A DNA stretch of 64,000 bases, from positions 434,001 to 498,000 of the forward strand of contig NZ_JAAVUV010000001.1 of assembly GCF_018449635.1 (NCBI RefSeq), given 5' to 3'. Below the pieces are notes generated by a model. That model was not told where the DNA came from. It did no database searches and was given only the letters and a program-made list of their open reading frames with translations. Source of the stretch: Caballeronia sp. dw_276. GTDB lineage: Bacteria; Pseudomonadota; Gammaproteobacteria; Burkholderiales; Burkholderiaceae. The position numbers were made by a program, and so were the translations under genes. This document shows, in pieces, positions 16,864 to 25,838 of the stretch. How positions within the stretch are numbered: position 1 is the stretch's first letter; each line of letters begins with the position of its first letter.

Positions 16864-17136
16864 TCATGCAATGGCTCCAGGCGTGCCGCACAACCACGCC
16901 ACATCCACCCTTAAGAGCCTGGAAAGACGCCGGCATTGTCCACTGCCCGGCAGCGTGATCCCAGCCCGCCAGAAGTTGACCTCATGCTCCTTCACGCCCA
17001 TATACGATGCAACCAGCCGGGTCGTGATCCGTGCCCGCTTGATCGTCATGTCCAGTTTCGTTGAAAATAGTTTCCGGAAGCGGTCCGAATGCGTGTTCCT
17101 TTCCAGATGGACTTCCAGCTCGTTCGCGCGCCTCAT
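16864..17136 (-). CDS. Small HTH (XRE-like) protein
   Basis: 90 residues, start ATG at 17136 with GAGG about 9 bases upstream. The part from residue 33 (RARITTRLVASYMGVKEHEVNFWRAGITLPGSGQCRRLSRLLRVDVAWLCGTPG) reads like a Cro/C1-type helix-turn-helix: helix, short turn at MGVKEHEV, recognition helix and two closing helices. The N-terminal 30 residues are Arg/Glu-rich. No partner toxin is visible. It is the last of three leftward small genes. DNA binding is inferred. Confidence 0.65.
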   Translation of the reverse strand: MRRANELEVHLERNTHSDRFRKLFSTKLDMTIKRARITTRLVASYMGVKEHEVNFWRAGITLPGSGQCRRLSRLLRVDVAWLCGTPGAIA

Positions 17137-17168
17137 GTTGCTTGACCTCGCTAAAAGGTTCGACGTGG

Positions 17169-17636
17169 CTATCGTATTTCGACTTCTGGCACATTCGCAT
17201 GGCTATTGCCGCGAATGTAGTGCTCCAGTTGATGAATCGTGAACTGCTGTTCGGCGATCAGGTTCTTGACCAGATCGCCAATGGACACCATCCCGATCAG
17301 CAATCCACCATCGATCACCGGAAGATGGCGTATGCGGTTATCGGTCATGAGCGTCATGCAGTGCTCGGTTGTCTGGTTCAGGCGCACGTAACGCACTGCG
17401 CGGGACATCACGTCGCCGACCGGCGTATCCCGCGACGACCGGTCGAGCAAGACGATCTTGCGTGCGTAGTCGCGCTCGGTGAAGATGCCCGTGATCCGGT
17501 CGCCCGACGTCACGACCAAGGCGCCAATCTGTTTATGCGCCATCAGTTTGATGGCTTCGAACACGCTGGCCGTGGCCTCGATGGTATGGAACGATTGGTC
17601 CGGCTTGGAACTCAATAACTGCGCAACGGTTGTCAT
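17169..17636 (-). CDS. CBS-domain pair protein
   Basis: 155 residues from the ATG at 17636 (GAGG upstream). Two CBS domains, about residues 8-64 and 74-130, with the typical segments TERDYARKIVLLDRSSRDTPVGDVMS and RIRHLPVIDGGLLIGMVSIGDLVK. No other domain. Such stand-alone CBS pairs bind adenine nucleotides and act as cytoplasmic energy sensors in other systems; the partner here is unknown. A close paralogue is encoded at 36019-36459 on the other strand. Confidence 0.9.
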   Translation of the reverse strand: MTTVAQLLSSKPDQSFHTIEATASVFEAIKLMAHKQIGALVVTSGDRITGIFTERDYARKIVLLDRSSRDTPVGDVMSRAVRYVRLNQTTEHCMTLMTDNRIRHLPVIDGGLLIGMVSIGDLVKNLIAEQQFTIHQLEHYIRGNSHANVPEVEIR

Positions 17637-17711
17637 TCGAGACCTCGTTGATGTTCGGCCGTTCACTGAACGGCCAATGTTGATTGATCGAAAAATTCGA
17701 AGCTTTAACGC

Positions 17712-18032
17712 TCAACCGAAGTCGAAAAGCTCGCCGAGCATCGACTTCTTTCTCTTGTATGGATGACGACGTTCGCGATACTCGTCGTCGCGACGGTCGT
17801 GGTCGTCATAGCGCGTGCGCTCGTCCCGCCGACGCTCGACGCCCGCATTGCTCAGTATCGCGGCTGGCTGCGAGACAGCGCTTTGCGCGCTTTCCTCAGT
17901 GGCCCGGTCAATCAGTTTGTCGAGTTCGCCACGGTCGAGCCACACGCCACGACATGTCGGGCAATAGTCGATTTCAATGCCTTGCCGGTCCGTCATCAAC
18001 AGTTCCGGGGTCTTGCACATGGGACATTTCAT
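17712..18032 (-). CDS. TFIIB-type zinc-ribbon protein
   Basis: 106 residues. The N-terminus has two CxxC knuckles (MKCPMCKTPELLM and DYCPTCRGVWLDRGELDKLI), the zf-TFIIB pattern of small bacterial proteins. The C-terminal half is highly charged and disordered (RRDERTRYDDHDRRDDEYRERRHPYKRKK) and ends in MLGELFDFG. Probably a zinc-binding cytoplasmic protein; function unknown. It is transcribed away from the nhaR-like gene. Confidence 0.85.
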   Translation of the reverse strand: MKCPMCKTPELLMTDRQGIEIDYCPTCRGVWLDRGELDKLIDRATEESAQSAVSQPAAILSNAGVERRRDERTRYDDHDRRDDEYRERRHPYKRKKSMLGELFDFG

Positions 18033-18067
18033 TCTCTTGGCTCCTTCGTCTTGAACGGTAACGAAGC

Positions 18068-18096
18068 CTTAATGTATAGCAAGTAAGCTTAATGTA
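18068..18096. repeat. Direct repeat CTTAATGTA, spaced two helical turns
   Basis: CTTAATGTA occurs at 18068-18076 and again at 18088-18096, start to start 20 bases, in the divergent promoter region between the zinc-ribbon gene and the nhaR-like gene. The spacing suits a regulator bound to one DNA face. Confidence 0.5.
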
Positions 18097-18163
18097 AAAT
18101 TCGTATTTTCGACTTCAATAGTTCGAAAAAAACGATGCATCAACCATCGCTTCCGGGGCTAGG

Positions 18164-19057
18164 ATGAACTTCAAGCACTTGTATTATTTTTGGGTGGCCG
18201 CACGCGCAGGTGGCATCGCACGCGCGGGCGCGCAGTTGCATATCACGCCGCAAACGCTCAGCGGCCAGATCAAATTGCTCGAAGAGACGCTCGACAAAAA
18301 ACTCTTCAAGAAGAGCGGTCGCAATCTCGAACTTACCGATGCCGGCCGCCTTGCACTCGATTACGCCGATGAGATCTTTTCCCTCGGCGCCGAGCTTGAG
18401 AGCGCGGTCAGGCAGGAGAGGGAAGCGGCACGCACGCAACTGCGCGTGGGTGTGGCGGACTCGGTGCCGAAGACGGTCGCGTACCGGTTGCTCGAACCGG
18501 CGTTGAATCTCTCTGACTCTTTGAAGCTGATCTGCCACGAGGGCAAGCTTCACGCGCTGCTGTCGCAACTCGCCGTTCATAAACTCGATCTGATCATTGC
18601 CGATGCGCCGATCCCTCCGGACGTGAACGTAAAGGCGTTCAACCATTCGCTTGGCCGTTCCACATTGAGCTGCTTTGCGCCCAAGGCGCTCGCGGCGCGC
18701 GGCGCGAAGTCTTACCCTGCATCGCTCGGCGACATGCCAATGCTTCTGCCCGGTAACGACTCGGCCGTGCGCAGGAAGCTGGATCATTGGCTCAAGTCCC
18801 ACGGAATAGCGCCGCGCATTGTCGGGGAATTCGATGACAGCGCGCTCACCCTCGCTTTTGGCCGCGAAGGCCGTGGCGTTCTGTTCGCGCCAACGGTTCT
18901 GGCGGCGCAACTCAAACGCGAACACGGGCTGCGGGCGATTGGTCATATCGAGACAATCGTTGAGGAGTTCTTCGCGATTTCGATTGAAAAGCGCATTAGT
19001 CATCCCGCCATCTCATCAATCATGAATGCTGCGCGAAGCACCCTGTTCAATGTCTGA
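18164..19057 (+). CDS. nhaR: LysR-family activator, NhaR-like
   Basis: 297 residues. The N-terminal winged HTH (MNFKHLYYFWVAARAGGIARAGAQLHITPQTLSGQIKLLEETLDKKLFKK) is close in pattern to NhaR, the sodium-responsive activator of the antiporter gene nhaA. The rest is a LysR effector domain. The ATG at 18164 is preceded by GGGGCTAGG. No nhaA antiporter gene lies in the window; the downstream gene is an MFS carrier on the same strand. The name is by family resemblance; the effector here is not shown. Confidence 0.8.
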   Translation: MNFKHLYYFWVAARAGGIARAGAQLHITPQTLSGQIKLLEETLDKKLFKKSGRNLELTDAGRLALDYADEIFSLGAELESAVRQEREAARTQLRVGVADSVPKTVAYRLLEPALNLSDSLKLICHEGKLHALLSQLAVHKLDLIIADAPIPPDVNVKAFNHSLGRSTLSCFAPKALAARGAKSYPASLGDMPMLLPGNDSAVRRKLDHWLKSHGIAPRIVGEFDDSALTLAFGREGRGVLFAPTVLAAQLKREHGLRAIGHIETIVEEFFAISIEKRISHPAISSIMNAARSTLFNV

Positions 19058-19439
19058 ACTTTCGTTTGCCAGCTCCGTATTTGTCCGCGACCTGTCCTTA
19101 CAAAATAATAACAGAAATAACTTACATTACGTTTCGCTTTCGTCTATAACGATCTTACGTGTTGCGGACTGCCATGTCGCGTACCACGCCTCAGCCCGCC
19201 AGGCATGCCTGCGGGCTTTTTTTTGCCCTTCGCACAAAGGTCGCAATAATCTGCAGTTCTCTTTCATATTTCTTTCGGTAGTAACCCGATGTGGTGAAAA
19301 CCCTGAACTTTCTTTCACTTGACTTACTTGATATATCACATATTGTGTATCCCATTGCCACCCCTAATTTGGGATGGCGATGAGGCAGACGTCAATTCGG
19401 CGTCCCGAATACAAGGCAGCAAATGCCAAGGAGACAGTG
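19058..19439. other. Intergenic region (380 bases), possible small RNA
   Basis: No coding gene is supported. A terminator at 19193-19224 ends transcripts from nhaR or from a possible internal start: TATAAC at 19145-19150 resembles a -10 box and would give an RNA of about 65-70 bases. The remaining stretch 19225-19439 is AT-richer and should hold the promoter of the MFS gene. Confidence 0.4.
19193..19224 (+). terminator. Rho-independent terminator
   Basis: Stem AGCCCGC / GCGGGCT with an 11-base loop followed by seven further T. It is 136 bases downstream of the nhaR-like stop. Confidence 0.85.
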
Positions 19440-20744
19440 ATGGAAACGAATCGCCCGGTAGGAGAGTCGCGCCTGGCATCGCCGTGGGTGCAGCTGGTGT
19501 TCGGCGTGATCTGCATGGCCATGATCGCGAACATGCAATACGGCTGGACGCTGTTTGTCAATCCGATCGATGAAAAGCATCACTGGGGCCGCGCGGCCAT
19601 CCAGGTGGCGTTCACGATTTTCGTTGTGACTGAAACGTGGCTTGTCCCAATCGAAGGTTATCTCGTCGATAAATACGGCCCACGTCCCGTGGTCGTAGTC
19701 GGCGGCTTGCTGTGCGCGGCTGCGTGGGTGCTCAATTCGATCTCGGCCTCCCTGCCAATGCTGTACTTCGCGGCGGCGGTCGGTGGCGTCGGCGCGGGCG
19801 CGGTGTATGGCACGTGCGTGGGCAATGCGCTCAAGTGGTTCCCGGATCGGCGAGGGTTGGCGGCGGGCATCACCGCTGCGGGTTTCGGTGCGGGTTCGGC
19901 GGCGACGGTCGTGCCTATTGCGCACATGATCAAGAACAGCGGCTACGAAGCGACTTTCCTTTGGTTCGGCCTCGGCCAGGGCCTGATCGTTTTCTTCCTT
20001 GGCATGGCGCTGTTCGCACCGCCGGCCAGCTTGCTCGCAAACGCGAAGAGCGCATTGAAGGCCGCGGTCTATAACGCTACGCCCAAGCAAGTGATGAGCT
20101 CGCCGATCTTCTGGGTCATGTACCTGATGTTCGTGATGATGGCAGCCGGCGGTTTGATGGCGACCGCGCAACTGGGTCCGATCGCCAAGGACTTCGGCCT
20201 GCATGATTCGCCGGTTTCCATCCTGGGGTTGACGTTGCCGGCGCTCACGTTCGCGCTGACCATCGACCGGGTGCTCAATGGTTTGACGCGGCCGTTCTTC
20301 GGATGGATATCGGACAGGATCGGGCGAGAGAACACCATGTTCATGGCGTTCGCGATCGAAGCAGTCGGTATTCTGTTGCTCTCGAAGTACGGGCAAAGTC
20401 CGGTTGCGTTCGTGGTGCTGACCGGGATCGTGTTCTTCGCCTGGGGCGAGATCTATAGTCTCTTTCCGGCGACATGCGGCGACACCTTTGGTCCGAAGTT
20501 CGCTGCAACCAACGCCGGCCTGCTTTATACAGCGAAGGGAACGGCTGCGTTGCTGGTGCCGTTCAGCAGCGTGATCACGGCCGCCACGGGTAGCTGGCAC
20601 GCGGTGTTCATGCTGGCATCGGGAATGGCTGCGGCGTCCGCGCTCCTTGCGCTGTTCGTGCTCAAGCCGATGCGGCAAGCCCACAAGCAGAAGCACGCAT
20701 CCTCGCCGGTGGACATGCCGTTTGCGTCGGTGGTGAAGGATTGA
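19440..20744 (+). CDS. MFS transporter, oxalate/formate antiporter (OFA) family
   Basis: 434 residues with about twelve membrane helices. Motifs typical of the OxlT/OFA group are seen: PWVQLVFGVICMAMIANMQYGWTLFVNPI at the start, GYLVDKYGPRP between helices 2 and 3, and GWISDRIGREN in the central loop. The ATG at 19440 is preceded by AAGGAGACAG. It stands alone, with a strong terminator 28 bases after the stop; no oxalate decarboxylation genes are nearby. Substrate is probably a small organic acid, unproven. Confidence 0.85.
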   Translation: METNRPVGESRLASPWVQLVFGVICMAMIANMQYGWTLFVNPIDEKHHWGRAAIQVAFTIFVVTETWLVPIEGYLVDKYGPRPVVVVGGLLCAAAWVLNSISASLPMLYFAAAVGGVGAGAVYGTCVGNALKWFPDRRGLAAGITAAGFGAGSAATVVPIAHMIKNSGYEATFLWFGLGQGLIVFFLGMALFAPPASLLANAKSALKAAVYNATPKQVMSSPIFWVMYLMFVMMAAGGLMATAQLGPIAKDFGLHDSPVSILGLTLPALTFALTIDRVLNGLTRPFFGWISDRIGRENTMFMAFAIEAVGILLLSKYGQSPVAFVVLTGIVFFAWGEIYSLFPATCGDTFGPKFAATNAGLLYTAKGTAALLVPFSSVITAATGSWHAVFMLASGMAAASALLALFVLKPMRQAHKQKHASSPVDMPFASVVKD

Positions 20745-20771
20745 CGTGACGCGGAGAAGTTGATTTGTCAT

Positions 20772-20809
20772 GACCGATGGCCGGCCACACAGCCGGCCAT
20801 CGGTCGTTT
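20772..20809. terminator. Terminator hairpin between convergent genes
   Basis: Perfect 14-base stem GACCGATGGCCGGC / GCCGGCCATCGGTC with a 6-base loop and a short T stretch. It lies between the MFS gene and the leftward cupin gene. Confidence 0.85.
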
Positions 20810-20819
20810 CGGAGAAAGC

Positions 20820-21086
20820 TTATTTTCGCCCGACGAGATAACAAACGCCTTCGGGTCCGTAGCGTTCGCTATGTGCTTCATTCGTCTTGAGGTGAAACAC
20901 GTCGCCGGCTTGATAGCGCGTTTCCTTGCCAACGACCTCGAGCGTCAGCTCGCCCTCCAGGATCAACGCCTTCGCTTCGAACGGGTGGACATGATCGTCC
21001 ATGGAAGCACCGGCTTCGCGCTCGACCAGCACGGTCGTCTGAAAACCTTCGCGCGCAAGCATTTCGATGAAGTCGTCGCGTTCCAT
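20820..21086 (-). CDS. Small cupin-domain protein
   Basis: 88 residues, start ATG at 21086 with AAAGGGGA upstream. A single cupin barrel: ASMDDHVHPFEAKALILEGELTLEVVG carries the first metal motif (HxHx4-6E: His, His, Glu) and YQAGDVFHLKTNEAHSE the second (His). A metal-dependent small cupin; role unknown. It diverges from the YecD-type hydrolase gene at 21238. Confidence 0.85.
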   Translation of the reverse strand: MERDDFIEMLAREGFQTTVLVEREAGASMDDHVHPFEAKALILEGELTLEVVGKETRYQAGDVFHLKTNEAHSERYGPEGVCYLVGRK

Positions 21087-21237
21087 GTTCGTTCCCCTTT
21101 GTACTCGAACCTTCGCCAATCGCTAATATAAGGTGAAACCACGCGTTCTGCGGCCGATCCGAAAAACGCGTAAAATGTGAGACTATCCTCATATTTCAAA
21201 GCGCGTTGTTTTGCGCACGTTTCCAATTGGAGCCGTC

Positions 21238-21819
21238 ATGTCTAGTCTCGATCTGAATTCTGAACACACCGCGTTGGTGGCCATCGACTTGCAGCATGGC
21301 ATTCTGGCGCGGCCACTTGGTCCGCACTCCGCCGCCGATGTCCTCGCAAACAGCGTACAACTCGCCAACGCAGTGCGAGCGAAAGGGGGTTTGGTAGTTT
21401 GGGTTCGCGTCGATCTCGCTGGGATCTTGCACCTTCCCGCCGATGCATCCACCGCGCCGCCCAAGGGTTCTCCGCCCCCGCCGGCCAACGCGTCCGAGTT
21501 ATCGACGGAGCTTGGTGTGCAGGATGGGGACGTGGTCGTGACGAAGCGTCAGTGGGGTGCTTTTTACGGCACGGATCTGGAGCAGCACCTGCGCCGCAAG
21601 GGCATCCGGACCGTCATCATGAGCGGCATCGCGACGAATTTCGGTGTGGAATCCACCGCGCGCGGCGCGTTCGATCGCGGTTATGAAATCGTGTTCGCGG
21701 AAGACGCAATGACGTCGCTGAGCGCCGAAGCTCATGCGTTCGTGATTGCTAACATTTTCCCGCGAATGGGGCGCGTAAGGTCGACGGAGGAGGTGGTGAA
21801 GGCGTTGCGGGAAAGTTGA
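21238..21819 (+). CDS. yecD: Isochorismatase-like protein, YecD type (no catalytic Cys)
   Basis: 193 residues, ATG at 21238 with GGAG nearby. Isochorismatase-like fold: Asp17 (VAIDLQ) and Lys103 (VTKRQWGAFYGTD) of the usual triad are present, but the nucleophile position reads GIATNFGVESTAR with Gly136 in place of Cys. E. coli YecD has the same Gly variant, so this is a subfamily feature rather than a lesion. It may not be a cysteine hydrolase, and its reaction is unknown. Convergent with the BASS symporter gene. Confidence 0.85.
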   Translation: MSSLDLNSEHTALVAIDLQHGILARPLGPHSAADVLANSVQLANAVRAKGGLVVWVRVDLAGILHLPADASTAPPKGSPPPPANASELSTELGVQDGDVVVTKRQWGAFYGTDLEQHLRRKGIRTVIMSGIATNFGVESTARGAFDRGYEIVFAEDAMTSLSAEAHAFVIANIFPRMGRVRSTEEVVKALRES

Positions 21820-21833
21820 GCAAGACCCAACGG

Positions 21834-21860
21834 ACCGATACAACAATTCGTTGTATCGGT
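21834..21860. terminator. Perfect hairpin between convergent genes
   Basis: 11-base arms ACCGATACAAC / GTTGTATCGGT with a 5-base loop, between yecD and the BASS gene. No T tract follows on either strand, so it may act as an mRNA end-stabiliser or weak bidirectional terminator. Confidence 0.65.
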
Positions 21861-21870
21861 GGTTCCGGAT

Positions 21871-22830
21871 TCAAACCTCCAACCTCGACCCCTTCGCCGC
21901 TTCCAACTCCTGCGTCGATCCCTTCGCCGGGCGCCCAGCCCAATACCCCGCGAGCAACGAACCCGACAAGTTGTGCCACACCGAAAACAGTGCACCCGGC
22001 AGCGCTGCTATCGGCGTGAAATAAAGCTTGCCGAGCGTCGCCGCAAGCCCCGAGTTCTGCATGCCAACTTCAATTGCCAATGTCCGGCAGACGGCTTCGT
22101 CGAAGCCAAGCAAACGGCCGCCCCAATATCCGCCAAGCAGGCCAATGCCGTTATGCAGCACCACGCCGAACATCACCAGCAGGCCGACCGACGCGATGCT
22201 CTTCTGCGTCCCCGCGACTACGGCGGAAATGATGAGCAGGATCGCGATCATCGAAATGATCGGCAGTGCCGGTTCGACCGCGCGCACGAGCTTGTTGAAA
22301 AACTGGTTGATGAACAAGCCGGCGACAATCGGCAACGCCACGATCTGGACGATGCTCATCAGCATGCCGTGGACATCGACGGCAATCGATGCATCCACGT
22401 AAAGCCGCGTGAGCAGGGGCGTCGCCAACACGCCGACGAGCGTCGATAACGCGCTGATGGTGACGGACAGCGCAACGTCGCCTCGGGCCAAGTAGATCAT
22501 TACGTTCGACGCCGTGCCGCTTGCGACGCTGCCGACCAGCACCATGCCGGCCGTCAGGTCGGGTGGCATGCGCAACGCCCGGGCGATCACCCATGCGGCG
22601 AGCGGCATCACGAGATAATGCAGCCCAATACCCGCGATCACCGGCGCCGGCCGCGTGAACACGCGCCGGAAGTCGGCGAAGGAAAGCGTGACGCCCATCG
22701 CGAACATGATGATGGTGAGCAGCGTAGTGACGTGTGGCGCAATGCCGGTGAACGAGGCTGGCGAGAAGTAGGCGGCGACCGAGATGAGCACGGCCCAAAG
22801 GGGAAAGAGGCGGGTGACGCGCGAAAGCAT
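21871..22830 (-). CDS. BASS-family (bile acid:sodium) symporter
   Basis: 319 residues with about ten helices. The family motifs are visible: [19 protein letters not shown] near residue 42 and [24 protein letters not shown] near 94 (the crossover region binding sodium), plus [13 protein letters not shown] near 255. It imports an organic anion with sodium; PanS-type 2-keto acid transporters belong to the same family, but the substrate cannot be assigned. Start at 22830 begins just before the first helix. Confidence 0.88.
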   Translation of the reverse strand: MLSRVTRLFPLWAVLISVAAYFSPASFTGIAPHVTTLLTIIMFAMGVTLSFADFRRVFTRPAPVIAGIGLHYLVMPLAAWVIARALRMPPDLTAGMVLVGSVASGTASNVMIYLARGDVALSVTISALSTLVGVLATPLLTRLYVDASIAVDVHGMLMSIVQIVALPIVAGLFINQFFNKLVRAVEPALPIISMIAILLIISAVVAGTQKSIASVGLLVMFGVVLHNGIGLLGGYWGGRLLGFDEAVCRTLAIEVGMQNSGLAATLGKLYFTPIAALPGALFSVWHNLSGSLLAGYWAGRPAKGSTQELEAAKGSRLEV

Positions 22831-23016
22831 GCTGATACGATCCTGGCAGATTTAGAAGAGGCGGGAAAACCGGAAAGTGCTGACCATGCCATCGATAGAT
22901 GCGGCCAGAGGCGTGCCGGCCCGTGAATCCTTTTGAGATCCGCCGGTTACGGATTAAAACGCCGAGGCGAATTGCCAAGCAGAATTGTAACGTTTTGGCT
23001 TACAACCTTTAAGAAT

Positions 23017-23448
23017 CTACTTCAGCCGCGCAACCGTTCCCGCGTCCGGCTCACCGCCAAAATACGTGTTCAGTGCGAGTTCGAACGGCGTCTTGTCGGT
23101 GGCGGCGTGGGCGAACAGGGTCATCGATGAATGGAATTTCAGGTCGTCCGGGTAACCGAAAATCTGCTCCACCGAACGCCCTTCGAGCGCATTGACGATC
23201 TGCGTCAACACGCGCAGTCGCTCTCCGAGCACAGGATGATCGAGATACGCACGGGCCTCGTCCACTGAAGATATGGCGTAGCGGCGCGCCATTTCACTGT
23301 GTCCAAGTCCCTGGATCTGCGGAAACACGAACCACATCCAGTGCGTGCGTTTCTTGCCGGTTTCGAGCTCCGAGGTCACCGTTTCGAACAGCGGATTCTG
23401 GGCATCGACAAAACGTTGCAGATCGAATCGGTTGAGTGGGTCGGTCAT
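23017..23448 (-). CDS. DUF1810 family protein
   Basis: 143 residues. The start at 23448 (MTDPLNRFDLQRFVDAQNP) is preceded by GGAGG; the frame continues upstream into the next gene but without plausible sequence. The core KKRTHWMWFVFPQIQGLGHSEMARRYAI and YLDHPVLGERL are DUF1810 hallmarks, and the length is normal. Cytoplasmic, no known function. Divergent from the YadG-like gene, sharing about 125 bases of promoter region. Confidence 0.9.
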   Translation of the reverse strand: MTDPLNRFDLQRFVDAQNPLFETVTSELETGKKRTHWMWFVFPQIQGLGHSEMARRYAISSVDEARAYLDHPVLGERLRVLTQIVNALEGRSVEQIFGYPDDLKFHSSMTLFAHAATDKTPFELALNTYFGGEPDAGTVARLK

Positions 23449-23574
23449 GGCCGCCTCCAGATCGTTGCCGGGAAATGCTGCAAGCGACGTTCCCGCCGAA
23501 TTGGCGTGGATCGAACCAATCAGTAATCCCGCCCGCTTGCGAACGATATGCCGCTTTCTGCTATCTTGGCGGCC

Positions 23575-24501
23575 ATGCAAAACATCATCGAAATTTCGAA
23601 TCTGTCGAAGAGCTATGCGTCCGGCTTCACGGCGCTGAAAAATGTCTCGCTCGACATCCGCCGCGGCGAGATTTTCGCGCTCCTCGGACCAAACGGCGCA
23701 GGCAAAACCACGCTGATCAGCATTGTGTGCGGGATCGTGAATCCCACGGAAGGCACCGTGCGCGTCAACGGTCACGGCATTATCTCCGACTACCGCGCCG
23801 CCCGCGCGATGATCGGCCTCGTGCCGCAGGAACTGACCACCGACGCCTTCGAATCCGTCTGGGCGACCGTTTCATTCAGCCGCGGCCTGTTCGGCAAGCC
23901 GCCGAATCCGGCGCATATCGAAAAGGTGCTGCGCTCGTTGTCCCTGTGGGACAAGAAGGACAACAAGCTCGTCACGCTTTCCGGCGGCATGAAACGGCGT
24001 GTGCTGATAGCGAAGGCCTTGTCGCACGAACCGGAAATCCTGTTCCTCGATGAACCCACTGCCGGCGTCGACGTCGAGTTGCGGCGCGACATGTGGAATC
24101 TGGTTCGCGGCCTGAAGGCGAACGGCGTGACGATCATCCTGACGACGCATTACATCGATGAAGCCGAGGAAATGGCGGATCGTATCGGCGTGATCAATCG
24201 AGGCGAGATCATCCTGATCGAGGAAAAAGCCGAACTGATGCGCAAGCTTGGCCAGAAAAAACTCGCGCTGCAACTGGAAGATGCAATCACGCAGATTCCT
24301 GCCGGATTAAGCGGGTATCGGCTGGATCTGTCGGCGGACGGTTGCGAGCTGACCTATACCTACGACGCACAGGACGAACCTGGCCGCATCATCACATTAC
24401 TGAAGGATCTCGCCGATAACGGCATCCAGTTCAAGGACCTGCAAACGACGCAGAGCTCGCTGGAAGACATTTTCGTGAGCCTGGTCGGAGAGAAGAAATG
24501 A
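23575..24501 (+). CDS. yadG: ABC-2 type exporter ATPase, YadG-like
   Basis: 308 residues. Walker [10 protein letters not shown], signature LSGGMKRR, Walker [13 protein letters not shown] and switch His in TTHY are all present. The C-terminal region ([14 protein letters not shown]) matches the YadG type of E. coli. The start at 23575 gives [24 protein letters not shown], the standard beginning. Its stop overlaps the start of the permease gene (ATGA). The pair forms an exporter in the inner membrane; substrate unknown. Confidence 0.88.
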   Translation: MQNIIEISNLSKSYASGFTALKNVSLDIRRGEIFALLGPNGAGKTTLISIVCGIVNPTEGTVRVNGHGIISDYRAARAMIGLVPQELTTDAFESVWATVSFSRGLFGKPPNPAHIEKVLRSLSLWDKKDNKLVTLSGGMKRRVLIAKALSHEPEILFLDEPTAGVDVELRRDMWNLVRGLKANGVTIILTTHYIDEAEEMADRIGVINRGEIILIEEKAELMRKLGQKKLALQLEDAITQIPAGLSGYRLDLSADGCELTYTYDAQDEPGRIITLLKDLADNGIQFKDLQTTQSSLEDIFVSLVGEKK

Positions 24502-25259
24502 ATATTCATGCAGTCCGGGCTATCTACAAGTTCGAAATGGCGCGCACGTGGCGCACGATCATGGGCAGCATCATCTCGCCCGTGATTTCCACGTCGCTGT
24601 ATTTCGTGGTGTTCGGCGCGGCCATCGGGTCGCGCATTCCCGAGGTGAACGGCGTGAGTTATGGCGCGTTTATCGTGCCGGGTCTCGTGATGCTGTCGCT
24701 ATTGACGCAAAGCGTTTCCAACGCGTCGTTCGGCATCTATTTTCCGAAGTTCACCGGGACGATCTACGAGCTATTGTCCGCGCCGGTGTCGTATCTGGAG
24801 ATCGTGCTGAGTTACGTCGGCGCGGCCGCGACCAAGTCGATCATCCTCGGCCTGATCATTCTTGCGACCGCGCGCTTGTTCGTGCCGCTGCACGTGGATC
24901 ACCCGTTCATGATGATCGTGTTCCTGCTGCTGACGGCCGTTACGTTCAGCTTGCTGGGTTTTATCATCGGCATCTGGGCGGATGGGTTCGAGAAGTTGCA
25001 GGTGATTCCGCTCCTGATCATCACGCCGCTCACGTTCCTGGGCGGAAGTTTTTATTCCATCGATATCCTGCCGCCGTTCTGGAAAGCTGTCGCGCTGTTC
25101 AATCCGGTGGTGTACCTGATCAGCGGCTTTCGCTGGAGCTTCTACGGTATCGCCGATGTCAGCGTCGAAATCAGCCTGATCATGACGCTCGTGTTTCTTG
25201 CGGTGTTTATCGGCGTGGTCGCGTGGATTTTCAAGACCGGCTACAAGTTGAAATCGTAA
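24498..25259 (+). CDS. yadH: ABC-2 type exporter permease, YadH-like
   Basis: 253 residues, about six membrane helices, ABC2_membrane family ([46 protein letters not shown]). Starts by a 4-base overlap with the ATPase gene and is followed 12 bases later by the DUF985 gene, so all three are likely one operon. Confidence 0.88.
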   Translation: MNIHAVRAIYKFEMARTWRTIMGSIISPVISTSLYFVVFGAAIGSRIPEVNGVSYGAFIVPGLVMLSLLTQSVSNASFGIYFPKFTGTIYELLSAPVSYLEIVLSYVGAAATKSIILGLIILATARLFVPLHVDHPFMMIVFLLLTAVTFSLLGFIIGIWADGFEKLQVIPLLIITPLTFLGGSFYSIDILPPFWKAVALFNPVVYLISGFRWSFYGIADVSVEISLIMTLVFLAVFIGVVAWIFKTGYKLKS

Positions 25260-25271
25260 AGGATGCGGGAT

Positions 25272-25772
25272 ATGCGCGATGTGTTGATCGAAAAATTCGG
25301 GCTTCAGCCACATCCTGAAGGCGGCTTTTTCCGCGAGACGTTTCGTGGTGCCGACAAGGTTTCGCGTGAGGTATCGCCGGAAGAGCAACGCTCGGCGTCG
25401 ACCGCGATCTATTACATGCTTTGCGACGGCGCGCATTCGGCCTGGCACCGGATTCGATCGGACGAGGTCTGGCATTTCTATGCGGGCGAACCGATCAACA
25501 TTCACGTGATCGATACCGCAGGCCACCTGCACACGCATCGGCTCGGCAACGCACTGACGCACGCCGATGCCGTGTTCCAGGCGGTTGTCCCTGCAGGGCA
25601 TTGGTTCGCGGCGGAATTGTCCGATCCGTCCACCTTTGCGCTGGTCGGCTGTACGGTCGCACCGGGTTTTGAATTCAGCGAATTTGAAATCGCGGATATT
25701 GCGGCGTTGGTCAAAGCGCATCCGCAGCACACGGATGTGATTCGCCGCTTAGGACCTGCACTGAAGCCTTGA
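25272..25772 (+). CDS. DUF985 (cupin_5) family protein
   Basis: 166 residues. Of the two in-frame ATGs (25263 and 25272) the second sits at a good distance from AAAGGA. The sequence LQPHPEGGFFRETFR, AIYYMLCDGAHSAWHRIRSDEVWHFYAGEP and FALVGCTVAPGFEFSEFEIAD is the standard DUF985 pattern, a cupin with conserved His/Glu residues. Function unknown. Third gene after yadGH, followed by a terminator. Confidence 0.9.
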   Translation: MRDVLIEKFGLQPHPEGGFFRETFRGADKVSREVSPEEQRSASTAIYYMLCDGAHSAWHRIRSDEVWHFYAGEPINIHVIDTAGHLHTHRLGNALTHADAVFQAVVPAGHWFAAELSDPSTFALVGCTVAPGFEFSEFEIADIAALVKAHPQHTDVIRRLGPALKP

Positions 25773-25793
25773 ACGCCTTGAAGGCGAAAAAAA

Positions 25794-25825
25794 GCGGCGC
25801 TCTCCTAACAGAGGCGCCGCCTTTT
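25794..25825. terminator. Rho-independent terminator
   Basis: GC-rich stem GCGGCGC(T)CTC / GAGGCGCCGC with one bulged base, preceded by an A run and followed by CTTTT. It separates the DUF985 gene from the leftward small gene. Confidence 0.85.
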
Positions 25826-25838
25826 CGTTGCTATTACC

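Noticed and set aside
19392..20771. Leftward open frame (459 codons) across the MFS gene
   Set aside because: Antisense shadow; composition dominated by Arg, Gln and His, no domain, no ribosome binding site.
21238..21819. YecD-type gene as a decayed pseudogene because the catalytic Cys is missing
   Set aside because: The frame is intact and the Gly at this position is also found in E. coli YecD, so it is a subfamily trait.
22151..22978. Leftward open frame (275 codons) inside the BASS gene in another frame
   Set aside because: Same-strand shadow frame with Arg/His-rich translation; the BASS frame has ten membrane helices and family motifs.
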